Shown here: positions 1 through 9,300 of the stretch, one piece after another
Position numbering within the stretch: position 1 is the stretch's first letter
Layout of the letters: every line of letters begins with the position of its first letter
Source of the DNA: an uncultured Rhodospirillaceae bacterium
Lineage (GTDB): Bacteria; Pseudomonadota; Alphaproteobacteria; Rhodospirillales; Magnetospirillaceae
Reading direction: 5' to 3'
DNA: 46,079 bases
Assembly (NCBI GenBank): GCA_903941105.1
Contig: CAJANL010000061.1
Span: forward strand, 1 to 46,079
Notes under the pieces: generated by a model
What the model was told of the DNA's origin: nothing
What the model saw: only the letters and a program-made list of their open reading frames with translations
Database searches by the model: none
Position numbers and translations under genes: made by a program

Positions 1-118
1 AGAGAATTCATCCGAATTTTCGAAGCCCGTATCAGCAGATATACTGCGCAAATCCGCGCGTAACCTTGGGATATCCAAGGCCGCGTCTTAGCGGTAGAGC
101 CAGTTTGTCTGGTGAGAT

Positions 119-194
119 TGGCGTCCCCAGCGGGATTCGAACCCGCGTCGCCGCCGTGAAAGGGCGGTGTCCTAGGCCTCTAGACGATGGGGAC
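119..194 (-). tRNA. tRNA-Glu (anticodon TTC)
   Basis: Read on the minus strand this 76-nt segment folds as a complete tRNA. The acceptor stem GTCCCCA pairs with TGGGGAC, the discriminator is G, and CCA is encoded at the 3' end (119-121). The anticodon loop is CTTTCAC inside a GCC/GGC stem, giving anticodon TTC, which decodes glutamate. The T arm has the GGTTCGAATC core. No integrated element or partial copy is visible beside it. Confidence 0.95.
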
Positions 195-526
195 GTGCCG
201 GAGGCGAGGGGCCTTCTTAACGAGTTGGGACGGCAAAATCAAGCGGTGGATGGACCAAAATGAAACTGGCGTTGGCAGCAAGGTTCCACGGGGTTGATAT
301 CGACGCCGATCGCGTCCCTGGTGTTCGACAATGCGATCCTGAAGAGCGCCATTCACTGTCGCCCGCCATTCCATGGACACCCATGCTCGCCCCTTATCGA
401 ACAGGCAGCGTCTCCATCCATAGCACAATGGCTGACTTTATTACGCAGTAGAGCCGGCGCCAATCCCTGGAACGCGCCACTGAACTGGTCACAGCAAGTG
501 GTTTACCCGCCCCCGCCGCTCGCTAT
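195..526. other. Intergenic region without a recognisable gene
   Basis: This 332-nt stretch lies between tRNA-Glu and the receiver/pentapeptide gene. Short open frames cross it on both strands, but none has a convincing ribosome binding site or a recognisable protein. It must hold the promoter of the tRNA (read leftward) and probably that of the gene starting at 527. I see no repeat or terminator in it. Confidence 0.5.
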
Positions 527-1939
527 ATGCTGCACCGCATGAAACACCCTTCGGAACTGCAGCGCGGCAGCGTTGCGTGGGGACGGGTCCGGTTGCTGGT
601 CTTCAGTCTGGATGACGATTTCCGCTTCCTGGTGCGCTCGACCTTTCGCAAGCTGTCCATTCGCGACGTGGCCTCCACCAGCGTTCCGGCCGATGGCCTG
701 CCGCTGCTCGCCCGCGGCGCCGATCTGGTGCTGCTGGATCTCGGCGTCCAGCCCGACCAGGGGTTCCTGCTGCTGGAACGCATGCGTGCCTCGGATGACA
801 AGCGCTTCATCGACGTTCCGGTTCTGGCGGTGGTGCCCGTCGATCAGCCCAAACTGGTCCGCCGCGCTCAGGAACTGGGAATCGAGGGGATGGTGCCCAA
901 GCCCATTTCCGGCCATGAGCTGGTGCTGCGCGTCTCCGAGACGCTGACCTCGCCGACTCGCATGCCTCTCCCCGACAAGCCCGCCGAGAGGCCGCGCGTC
1001 GTCTTCAATAAGCCGGGCGCGACACCTCCTCCCGCGCCGCCGCCCATCCCCATTCCGCTGGATGTCGTCGTGGATGACCTGCCACCGTCGAGTGCGGAGC
1101 CGCGTCCCACCGCTTTGCTGCCGCGTCCCAGTCATGGTGGCGGCACGTCAGGCGTCGCGGGCGCATTCCGCCCGGGTGTCGCCAGCGGCGTCGGAGTCGG
1201 GGTTGCCGTCGCGCCGCGCCCCTCGGCCGGGGTCCTCGGCGACGACGATCTGGCGGTGATGACGCCGGGCGGCGGCGTCCTGGTGGAGACGGCTGGCGTA
1301 GCGCCGAAGACGTCCGCCGCCCTTGAGGGCGAGACTCCGGCGGCCCGGCGGCGGCGTGAGATGTGGGAGGCCGAGCTGGCCCAGCTGGGCCACGAAAAGA
1401 AGAAACCCGGCGGGGATGTCGCGGTGTTCGACGTGACGGCGGTGGCGGCAGAGCACGTCCTGTGGCTGCAAACCAAGGGCGCCGAGGGCAAGCGCGCCAA
1501 TCTGGAGGGCATGGATCTGGCCGGTGCCGACCTGTCGAACTCGATCCTGGCCAACGCCACCTTCCGCGGCGTCGACCTTTCCGACGCCACGCTGACGGCG
1601 TCACGCCTCGACGGTGCCGATTTGCGCCGCGCCATCCTGTCGGCGGCGAATCTGTCGGGAGCCAATCTCGGCGTCGCCTCGTTGCGTCACGCCAATCTGA
1701 GCCTCGCCAATCTGGATAACGCGGTGCTGCGCGGCGCCGATCTCTCGGGGGCCACCCTGCGCGGCGCCAAGGTCAGCGCCACCGATTTCAAGGGCGCCAT
1801 GTTGGTGTCCACCGACCTGCGCGAGGCGGACCTCAGCAAGGCGGAAAATCTGATCCAGTCCCAGGTGGACAAAACCTTGTGCGACATGTCCACCAAGCTG
1901 CCGCCCGGCATCTTCCGCCCGAGGACGGACGGGGACTGA
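527..1939 (+). CDS. Receiver domain fused to pentapeptide-repeat domain
   Basis: The 470-residue product starts with a CheY-like receiver (about residues 20-138): an acidic cluster D29-D30-D31, the phospho-acceptor candidate D71 in LLDLG, and K126 in PKP. The usual Thr/Ser of strand 4 appears replaced by valine near residue 103, so switching may be altered. A Pro/Gly/Ala-rich linker follows (about 140-290). The C-terminal part (about 325-450) is a run of pentapeptide repeats of the A(D/N)LxxA type, which form a right-handed beta-helix. There is no DNA-binding output domain, so it probably acts through protein contact. An in-frame ATG at 539 is an alternative start. The specific role is unknown. 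Confidence 0.8.
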   Translation: MLHRMKHPSELQRGSVAWGRVRLLVFSLDDDFRFLVRSTFRKLSIRDVASTSVPADGLPLLARGADLVLLDLGVQPDQGFLLLERMRASDDKRFIDVPVLAVVPVDQPKLVRRAQELGIEGMVPKPISGHELVLRVSETLTSPTRMPLPDKPAERPRVVFNKPGATPPPAPPPIPIPLDVVVDDLPPSSAEPRPTALLPRPSHGGGTSGVAGAFRPGVASGVGVGVAVAPRPSAGVLGDDDLAVMTPGGGVLVETAGVAPKTSAALEGETPAARRRREMWEAELAQLGHEKKKPGGDVAVFDVTAVAAEHVLWLQTKGAEGKRANLEGMDLAGADLSNSILANATFRGVDLSDATLTASRLDGADLRRAILSAANLSGANLGVASLRHANLSLANLDNAVLRGADLSGATLRGAKVSATDFKGAMLVSTDLREADLSKAENLIQSQVDKTLCDMSTKLPPGIFRPRTDGD

Positions 1940-1949
1940 AATTCCCCCG

Positions 1950-2384
1950 CTACTTCTCGCGGCGCAGCACGTAGCGCACCCGATCACCCTTCGCGTTCGA
2001 GGCGAAGCCGTAAATCTTGCCAGCCTCGGTCAGCACGCCCTCGAAGGCGAAACGGCCGGCTTCGCCGGCGGCAAGGCGCACGGAACAGGCGCTGACCGCC
2101 TCGATCCGCCCGGCGATGACGCCGCCCTCTTTCCAGCCGAAATCGGTGTTATGGCCGCTTTTCTGTTCCAGGCGAAACTCGGTGCCGGCGAAGTCCCACC
2201 GGGCCATGGGGGCTACCCAGCGGCCTTGCAGCCAGGCGCCGCCGTCGCTCTTGGTGGTGTCGCAGCTGGCCTCGGGCAACGGTTCGGGCGGGCCGATCTT
2301 CGGCGAACGGGGGAAGTCCTCGGCCGCGGAGGGGCGGGCCAGGGTCGCGAGGACCATGGCGGCGAAAAGTACGGGAGCCCGCAT
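1950..2384 (-). CDS. Secreted protein of unknown function
   Basis: This 144-residue protein begins with a clear Sec signal peptide (residues 1-21, ending PSAAE), so the mature protein is probably periplasmic. The remainder is mostly polar with beta-strand character (repeated short hydrophobic stretches such as GRFAFEGVL) and two cysteines that could form a disulfide. I recognise no family. Its ATG at 2384 follows directly on the TAG stop of the lipoprotein gene upstream (2385-2387), so the two are almost certainly co-transcribed and translationally coupled. Confidence 0.7.
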   Translation of the reverse strand: MRAPVLFAAMVLATLARPSAAEDFPRSPKIGPPEPLPEASCDTTKSDGGAWLQGRWVAPMARWDFAGTEFRLEQKSGHNTDFGWKEGGVIAGRIEAVSACSVRLAAGEAGRFAFEGVLTEAGKIYGFASNAKGDRVRYVLRREK

Positions 2385-2663
2385 CTATTTTCCCTTTCTG
2401 ACCGGAATGTAGCCGCGCTCGCGCATGCAGGCGTTGATCATGCCGTCATATTGTTTCTTGGCCTGCTGCCGGTCGTATTCCCGCAAGGGATTCCCCCCTT
2501 CCTCCTCGCGCCAGCCCACCTGCCGATCGGCATAGCCGCGGCAGGCGGAATAATCGCCGCCCCATTGGTCCTTGGGAACGGAGGGATGCATCCAAGGCAC
2601 GCCGGCGGCGCAGGCGCCCAACAGCGGCAACAGCATCAGAACGGAAAAAACGCGAAGCGTCAC
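2385..2663 (-). CDS. Small lipoprotein
   Basis: This 92-residue protein has a type II signal peptide with lipobox LLGAC; the cysteine near residue 18 would be lipidated, anchoring it in the envelope. The mature part is charged and carries two further cysteines, in SACRGYADRQ and NACMRERGY. A pattern of Cys followed by an aromatic/basic patch is common in small proteobacterial lipoproteins of unknown role. It is the first gene of a two-gene unit with the secreted protein whose start codon abuts its stop. Confidence 0.75.
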   Translation of the reverse strand: MTLRVFSVLMLLPLLGACAAGVPWMHPSVPKDQWGGDYSACRGYADRQVGWREEEGGNPLREYDRQQAKKQYDGMINACMRERGYIPVRKGK

Positions 2664-2719
2664 GGCTGGCGATCCTTGCTTGAATGGCGCGCCATATTGG
2701 CAAGGATCGACCCCAGCGG

Positions 2720-2887
2720 CTACCGCTTCCTTTGCGGCACCGGGTCCGGCCGGGGTTTACCGGGATGGGTGACCGGGGTGTAGGAGGGCGGGTCACTGGC
2801 CGGGAAGGAATCCTCGCCGGCCTGATCGACCACATCCTCGTCCTCGGCCTTGGGTTGCGGTGGCTTGTTCTTTGGGGTCTCGCCCAT
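2720..2887 (-). CDS. Small acidic protein with SFPASDPPSY motif
   Basis: The frame is open to 2956, but the likely start is the ATG at 2887 (MGETPKNK), giving 55 residues. The protein is hydrophilic and probably disordered. It carries a D-x-A-G-E-D-SFPASDPPSY stretch, a motif I recall from small uncharacterised proteins across alpha- and betaproteobacteria. The function is unknown. It lies just downstream of the elbB-like gene on the same strand and could be co-transcribed with it. Confidence 0.6.
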   Translation of the reverse strand: MGETPKNKPPQPKAEDEDVVDQAGEDSFPASDPPSYTPVTHPGKPRPDPVPQRKR

Positions 2888-2955
2888 GACGGTTGACCTC
2901 TCGCGATGGGAATAGCCGCCATGTGGCCATTCCCATCCAGAGCCGCAACGACGCA

Positions 2956-3618
2956 TCAGGGCCGGATCATCTCCCGCAATGCGGCGATTGCGGCGTCGGC
3001 ACCGTCGGCGATCTGGGAAATGGTCGCCTCCAGCATGTAGCAGGGGCTGGTCACCACCCGGCGCACCTGATCCACCACCACCTGGCCGTGGCCGGTATTG
3101 CGATGGTGGCCGCCCATCTGCTCAAGGGCGGCGGCGGTACCCGAATCGTCGCCTATGGTGACCTCCAGGCCGCTCAGCACCCGGACCAGCACGGCGGGGG
3201 CGATGCACAGGGCGCAGACTGGCTTCCCGGCGGCGCTCATCGCCTTGATCGCCCGCTCGACCGTCGGTTCCACCGTACATTCGGGACCGTCGCCGGCGAA
3301 GGACGACAGATTCTTGGCGGCGCCAAAGCCACCGGGCAGCACCAATGCGTCGAAGTCCTTCGGGTTGAAGGTGGCGAGGGCGCGGATGTGGCCACGGGCG
3401 ATCCGCGCCGACTCGGCGAGGACGTTGCGCTCCTCCGCCGCCGGCCTTCCGGTGAGGTGGTTGATCACGTCGCGCTGCGGGATATCGGGCGCGAAGCACT
3501 GATAGGTGCCGCCTTGGCGGTCGATGGCGAGCATCGTCAGTACCGCTTCGTGGATCTCTGAACCGTCATAGACGCCGCATCCCGAAAGCACGACGGCAAA
3601 GGTGGGTTTAGCTGACAT
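2956..3618 (-). CDS. elbB: ElbB-like protein (DJ-1/PfpI superfamily glyoxalase-like)
   Basis: This 220-residue product matches the ElbB (isoprenoid biosynthesis protein with amidotransferase-like fold) family over its full length. It starts with a FAVVLSGCGVYDG motif, contains ALVLPGGFGAAKNL, and has the nucleophile-elbow cysteine in ALCIAPAVL, as in the DJ-1/PfpI superfamily. E. coli ElbB has been reported to have weak glyoxalase activity; its physiological role is poorly defined. The gene stands divergently to the carboxypeptidase gene at 3758, with about 140 bp between the starts for both promoters. Confidence 0.88.
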   Translation of the reverse strand: MSAKPTFAVVLSGCGVYDGSEIHEAVLTMLAIDRQGGTYQCFAPDIPQRDVINHLTGRPAAEERNVLAESARIARGHIRALATFNPKDFDALVLPGGFGAAKNLSSFAGDGPECTVEPTVERAIKAMSAAGKPVCALCIAPAVLVRVLSGLEVTIGDDSGTAAALEQMGGHHRNTGHGQVVVDQVRRVVTSPCYMLEATISQIADGADAAIAALREMIRP

Positions 3619-3757
3619 GGCGAGTGGTTCCTTCGGTTTTCTCTGACCCTCAGTATAGCCGGAAATCGGGGTTCCTCGACACCGGGCGCTGGTCTATCGT
3701 GCCCCTATGCTGCGCCGCCGCAGTCCGTCTCGCACCCGCATATGGGAAAGCTCCACA

Positions 3758-5254
3758 ATGAAAGAACATCGTGCCTACAGGCGCCTGGAAGCGGTATTCC
3801 GGAAGGTGAGCGTTCTCGATGGCTGCCTGTCGGTGCTTCATTGGGATATGTCGACCATGATGCCGGAGGGCGGTGCCGAGGCCCGCGCCGAGCAGATGGC
3901 GACGCTGAAATCCATGTCGCACGACCTGCTCACCCGGCCACAGATGGCAGAGTGGCTGGACGAGGCCGCCGAGGAGGAACTCGACCCTTGGGAGCGGGCC
4001 AACCTGCGTGAGATGCAGCGCGACTGGGTGCACGCCGCCGCCGTTCCCGCCGATCTGGTGGAGGCGCTGGCCCGGGCCGAATCAACCTGCGAAATGGTGT
4101 GGCGCCAGGCCCGCCCCGCCGCCGACTTCCTGATGGTGCTGCCCTCCCTGCGCGAACTGCTTCATCTGGTTCGGCAGGCGGCCACCGCCAAGTCGGCCCG
4201 GCTGGGGGTGGGGCTGTACGACGCCCTGCTTGATCAGTATGAGCCGGCGGCGCGGTCGGCCGATATCGACCGGGTGTTCGCCGACCTGGAGGGCTTTCTG
4301 CCCGGCTTCGTGGTCAAGGCGCTGGAGGTGCAGTCACGCCGCCCGAAGCCCATGGTGCCCCAGGGGCCATTCCCCATCGATCGCCAGCGCGACTTGGGTC
4401 TCCAGCTGATGACCGCCCTGGGCTTCGACTTCAAGCATGGCCGCCTTGACGTGTCGTTCCACCCCTTCTGCGGCGGCTATCCCGAGGATGTCCGCATCAC
4501 CACCCGCTACGACGAGGACAACTTCTTCTCGGCGCTGATGGGGGTGCTGCACGAGACTGGCCACGCGCTCTACGATTTCGGCCTGCCAGACGGCCATTGG
4601 CGGCATCAGCCGGTGGGCCGCGCCCGCGGCATGGTGGCGCACGAATCCCAGAGCCTGATGCTGGAGATGCAGGCCTGCCGTTCGCCGGACTTCCTCGCCT
4701 ACGCCGCCCCCCTGATGCGGCAGGCGTTCGGCGGCGAGGGACCCGCCTGGGAGCCGGACAACCTCTATCGCCTGGGGACCCAGGTGAAGCGGGACTTCAT
4801 CCGCGTCGAGGCCGACGAGGTCACCTACCCCGCCCACGTCATCATCCGCTACCGGCTGGAGAAGGCGCTGATCGAGGGCCGCATGGAGTTGGACGACCTG
4901 CCGGCGGCGTGGAACGACGGTTATGCCCGCCTGCTCGGCATCACACCGCCCGACGACCGCCAGGGCTGCCTGCAGGACATCCACTGGTTCGGCGGTGCCT
5001 GGGGCTACTTCCCCACCTACACGCTGGGCGCCATGACCGCGGCGCAGTTGTTCGACGCGGCGAAGACGGCCGATGCCGACGTGGTGCCCGGCATCGGCCG
5101 CGGCGATTTCCGGCCGTTGATGGGGTGGCTGCGCAGCAACGTGCACGCCAAGGGCTCGCTGCTGTCGACCCAGGACCTGCTCACCGACGCCACCGGCCGG
5201 CCGCTCGACGCGGCGGTGTTCAAGGCGCATCTGGAACGACGATACGGGCGGTAG
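3758..5254 (+). CDS. Carboxypeptidase Taq (M32 metallocarboxypeptidase)
   Basis: This is a family M32 zinc carboxypeptidase of 498 residues, the usual family length. The HEXXH zinc motif is HETGH at residues 265-269, followed by the family-specific HESQS motif that supplies the third zinc ligand region. The N-terminus (YRRLEAVFRKVS, LHWDMSTMMP) is typical. The frame opens at 3707, but homologues begin near residue 18 of that frame, so the ATG at 3758 is preferred. It removes C-terminal residues from peptides in the cytoplasm, with broad specificity. It is transcribed alone, with an IS remnant downstream. Confidence 0.92.
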   Translation: MKEHRAYRRLEAVFRKVSVLDGCLSVLHWDMSTMMPEGGAEARAEQMATLKSMSHDLLTRPQMAEWLDEAAEEELDPWERANLREMQRDWVHAAAVPADLVEALARAESTCEMVWRQARPAADFLMVLPSLRELLHLVRQAATAKSARLGVGLYDALLDQYEPAARSADIDRVFADLEGFLPGFVVKALEVQSRRPKPMVPQGPFPIDRQRDLGLQLMTALGFDFKHGRLDVSFHPFCGGYPEDVRITTRYDEDNFFSALMGVLHETGHALYDFGLPDGHWRHQPVGRARGMVAHESQSLMLEMQACRSPDFLAYAAPLMRQAFGGEGPAWEPDNLYRLGTQVKRDFIRVEADEVTYPAHVIIRYRLEKALIEGRMELDDLPAAWNDGYARLLGITPPDDRQGCLQDIHWFGGAWGYFPTYTLGAMTAAQLFDAAKTADADVVPGIGRGDFRPLMGWLRSNVHAKGSLLSTQDLLTDATGRPLDAAVFKAHLERRYGR

Positions 5255-5280
5255 GAGAGACGCCTTCTGGCGGAAGGTCG

Positions 5281-5376
5281 GGTGTGCCCGCTTTCGGCGA
5301 GGTGGGCGTTCCATGCATCGCAGCAACCGGCGATGACGGCATCGACATCCTGGAATACGGTGTTGGAAAGGATGCG
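5281..5376 (-). pseudogene. C-terminal remnant of an IS630-type transposase
   Basis: On the minus strand this stretch encodes a peptide with RILSNTVFQDVD and CCDAWNAHLAESG, which resembles the extreme C-terminus of IS630-family transposases (pattern NRVF-x-YDDI-CC-AWN). No catalytic DDE part is present upstream and the reading frame does not continue, so this is a scrap of a decayed insertion sequence. I see no terminal inverted repeats. The rest of the 340-nt gap (5255-5594) between the carboxypeptidase and the sensor gene holds no other recognisable gene. Confidence 0.5.
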
Positions 5377-5594
5377 GTCACCTTGTGGCGCATCAGTATC
5401 TCGGCCCGCTGGGCCTCCACCTCCATCGCCACGGCGGCTGGATCGGCGACTTCCAAGCAGTCCATCATGAAGAAGCGCGATCGGCCCGGGCCCTGCCGGA
5501 AGCCGCCAATTCAGTCTCGCCCCTGGCATTTGGCTGTGGGCAATGCGCATTTCGCCTAGTTGTCGGCGCGGTGCATTGCGGCGACCATCTGCGG

Positions 5595-6356
5595 ATGCGC
5601 TTACAAAAAAAATTGGCGTTTTGCGTCATCGCTGCTGCCTTCGTCGGCCTGGTCGTCGCGGCTCCGGTGACATTCATGGTCGCGGACCAGATGCTGCTTG
5701 ATCTCAAGGAAAAGCAGCTTCGGTCCGAACTCAACGACATCGGCAATTCCATTACCAATCTGATCGGTGTCGGCTTGCCTCTGTCGGCTCTTCGGCGCAC
5801 CCAGGATCTGATCGAACGCGGGCGCAGCCGCAATCCGCAGATCGGGGCCATCGTCGTCTTCGACACCGGGGGACAGATACTCTACAGCACCGACCTCGGC
5901 GAAGTTGGGTTGTCGGTTCCTGCGCCGTGGCGACAGCGGGAAAGTGTCGGATCCTTCCGCACTGATGAGGAACTGGTGGCCATTGCGCCGCTGTTCAACT
6001 CGTTCGGCAGCCGCGTCGGCGGCGTCGTTCTGCGCTACGCACTCTCCAATCAGACGAGCCTGCGTGAGGAATTGTGGCTGCTGATCGCAGGTGTGGAGGT
6101 GTTGGTGCTGGTCGCCACCGCCGCCCTGGCCGACTGGATGAGTGGCAGCGTCACCAGGAATCTGCGGGGGGGCATCGACGCGGTCATCGCCGATATGGAG
6201 GCAATGTTGGCGGGGCGCCCGTCACCCGGCCTTCCCTCCGCCGCGCCACTCTGGGTGCTGGGGCGGTATCGCCCCTTCGCCGACCGTGCCCAATCGACCT
6301 TGGTGCGCCTCGATGGTTACACCCGTGATTTGACCCGCATCGATGAAACGGGATAG
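5595..6356 (+). CDS. Membrane sensor protein without output domain
   Basis: The frame opens at 5385, but the upstream part is not protein-like and a transmembrane segment begins at the ATG at 5595, so that start is chosen (253 residues). The protein has an N-terminal membrane helix (about 8-30), a periplasmic domain of about 125 residues (with QIGAIVVFDTGGQILYSTD, resembling a Cache/PAS-like sensory fold), and a second helix (about 158-180). A short cytoplasmic tail follows with no HAMP-linked kinase or phosphatase. Its layout mirrors the sensory part of the next gene, 15 nt downstream, so it is probably an accessory sensor for that protein. Confidence 0.7.
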   Translation: MRLQKKLAFCVIAAAFVGLVVAAPVTFMVADQMLLDLKEKQLRSELNDIGNSITNLIGVGLPLSALRRTQDLIERGRSRNPQIGAIVVFDTGGQILYSTDLGEVGLSVPAPWRQRESVGSFRTDEELVAIAPLFNSFGSRVGGVVLRYALSNQTSLREELWLLIAGVEVLVLVATAALADWMSGSVTRNLRGGIDAVIADMEAMLAGRPSPGLPSAAPLWVLGRYRPFADRAQSTLVRLDGYTRDLTRIDETG

Positions 6357-6371
6357 GAGGCCCGGCGGCTC

Positions 6372-9300
6372 GTGACAAACCAGGCGGTGTCGAAGCGCCT
6401 CTTCCGATCAATGGCGATGTTGTTGCTGCTGCCCATTCTCGTCGTTTGGGCGGCGGTGTTCGCCTGGCTGAGCGTCAAGGCCGAGCGGGCACTGGGCGGC
6501 AATGCTCGTGCGGTTGCGGCATCGGTCCGCACCACCATGGAGGACGCCTTGGCGTTCGGCCAGCCGTTGGCGGAACTGCGCGGTGCCGCGCCCCATCTCC
6601 AGTTTCTGCTCCGGGAAAATCCCACCCTGATGGTGATTGCCGTGGTGGATCTGACGCGCCAGCCACTGTTCGTCGAGGGCGAGGCCAAGGAGGGGCTGGC
6701 GGCACTGCTTGAGCGCGGCGAGCGGGGCAATGCCGTGGCTACACTCCCCTTGCGCGTTGGCGGCGCCGAGGTTGGCTCTATCTTGGTGGCTGCCCGGCCG
6801 TTGGACTGGATGAAGGCACTGCATGACGAAGGCCAGCCGTTGCTGGTGCTGCCCGCGGTCTGTCTGCTGCTGGCGGCGGTGGCCGTCCGCGTCGGCTTTC
6901 GCCGCATCTGCGTCGAGCCGTTGGACCGCGTCCTGACGCAATTCGACGCCGGGGCAAACGGCGACTTCGAGGCCGCCCAACCATCGCACCGTCAGGATGA
7001 AATCGGACGGATGGCCCGGGTGTTGCTGGTGTTGTCGCGGCTGATTCGCGAGCGGGCCAGCCAGTTTAGCGACTACGCCGATGAGGTGCATCGGGTGGTG
7101 GCGGACCCGGCGGTGGCGATTGAGGTCGAGGCGTTGCGGCTGACGGCGGGTGCCACCCTCGGTGAGTCGCTGTTCGGGCGCCATACCAGCGCCGATGCCG
7201 GTGGTGAGCCGACCTCCCGACCCAAGGGGCCACTGCTGCGCGGCCGCATAACCCTGTTGGTATTCTTCGCGGTGATCATGGTCTCGCTCGGAATGGCCTT
7301 CTCCACCAGCTATCGCGTCAGCATGTTGGAAGACGCCGCCAGCAGCAGCGCCGTGGCCGCCGTCGACCTCACCTGGCGGAAGGTGACCGAAGCGGCGGTG
7401 ATCGCATTGCAGGAAGAGGCTGCCCCGCTGGCTATGGACCCTGCTCTGATCGACTCGGTGGCGACCAAGGATTCGGCGGCGCTTGGCGTCGCACTGGAGG
7501 CGACCCGGGTTCGGTTCAGTGGGGCCAAAGTCTCCACTGACATCGAGATCGCGGCGGCGGATGGCGGCCTGCTCTATGGTGGCGGCAGCGCCGATGGCTC
7601 CAGTTTGCTCGGCTCCTTCACCATTACCACGGTGGTGCGCACCGCCGAGCCGGTCTCCGGGCTGGCCATCAACCCCGACCATGAGCTCGTCATCGTGTTC
7701 GCCCGCCCGATCGTCAGCGGCGATCGGGTGGTGGGCTCCATCACGCTGGTACGCGATGCTGTGCCGCTATTGCATGAGCTTGCTGCAATCCTGGGCGCAG
7801 TCACCTTCGCTCTCGATCTCGACGGCCGTCTGTTGCACGGTGACTCTGCCAAGCTGTGGGCCAAAATTGGCGATAAGGTCGATCTGGGGCGCCGTGGTCT
7901 CGGTCAGGTTTGGGCGTCCGACTCCATCTATTCCACCGCCAGCATGGGCCTCCCCACCATCGGCAAGGGGCGGTTGGGCCATCTGGTGGCGGTTCACGAC
8001 GTCACCGAGCGGCAGATCCGCAGCAACCGGCTGCAATTGGCATTTCATGGGCTGGTGGCGGTGATGATGGCCACGGCGGTGTGGCTGATTTACTACTATC
8101 TCGGCCACGTCTTCGCCCCCCTGGATGCGGCCATCGCCGCCCTCAACACCCTGTCGCGGGGCGATACGGCGGTGATTCTCGACACCCCGGCGACCGACGA
8201 CGAGGTCGGACGCATCGCCGCCGCGGTTCGGGTCTTCCGGGATCGCACCCGGGCGTTGCTGTGGGTCAACGAGGAACGCACTCGTCGGCGGCGGCGCCAG
8301 GAGCGCCTGATCCGCCGCCAGATGCTGAAGCTTGCCGAAACCCTGCAGGACGGCGCGCGGGAGGCCGTCCTCAAAGACCTCGACCGGATCGAGCAGGAGG
8401 CGTCGTTGCGATCTTCCGGAACAGAAGTCGCGGCCGAGCTGGACGCCTTGGCTATCGCCTTCCAGACCATGGCCGGTCGGGTTCGCGAGCAGCATCGCGA
8501 ACTCGACATGCTGGTGGCCGAATTGCGCGAGGCGCTCAAGGCGAAGACCGCCTTCATCGCCATTCAGCAGGAACTGGAAATCGCCCGAGAGCTGCAATTG
8601 GCCATCCTGCCCAAGGTCTCCACCGATGCCGAGGAATTCGAGGCGCATGCCATCATGACTCCGGCCAAGGAAGTAGGTGGCGACTTCTACGACTTCTTCC
8701 AGTTGTCACCGCGCAAGGTGGGCATGGTGGTGGCGGATGTCTCCGGCAAGGGGGTGCCGGCGTCTCTGTTCATGGCGGTGTCGCGCACCCTGTTGAAAGC
8801 CACCGCCATGTTCAAGATGTCGCCCGGCGAGTGCCTGCGCAAACTTAACGACCTGCTGGTCGAAGGTAACGAAAAGAGCCTGTTCGTCACCGTATTCTAC
8901 GGCATCCTCGACCTCGACACCGGCGTGCTGACTTACGCCAATGGTGGCCACAATTCGCCGATCATGATGTCGCGCGACGGCTCGGTGACGCCGCTTGAGG
9001 GCACCGGCGGTATCGTCCTCGCCTTGGAGCCCGGCCTGCCCTACGAAGAACGCACGCAGACGATGAATCCCGGCGATACCCTGGTGATGTTCACCGATGG
9101 CGTCACCGAGGCCATGAACCTCGACTCGGTCATGTTCGGCGACTCGCTGCTGGCGGAAAAGCTGCAACAGTGCGCCGGGCTGTCGGCCCACGAAACCACC
9201 GGGCATCTCATCGCCGCCGTACACGAATTTTCCGCCGGATGCCCGCAGACCGACGATATCACCTGTTTCGCCTTTCGCTACAAGGGACCCGCCCCGATGG

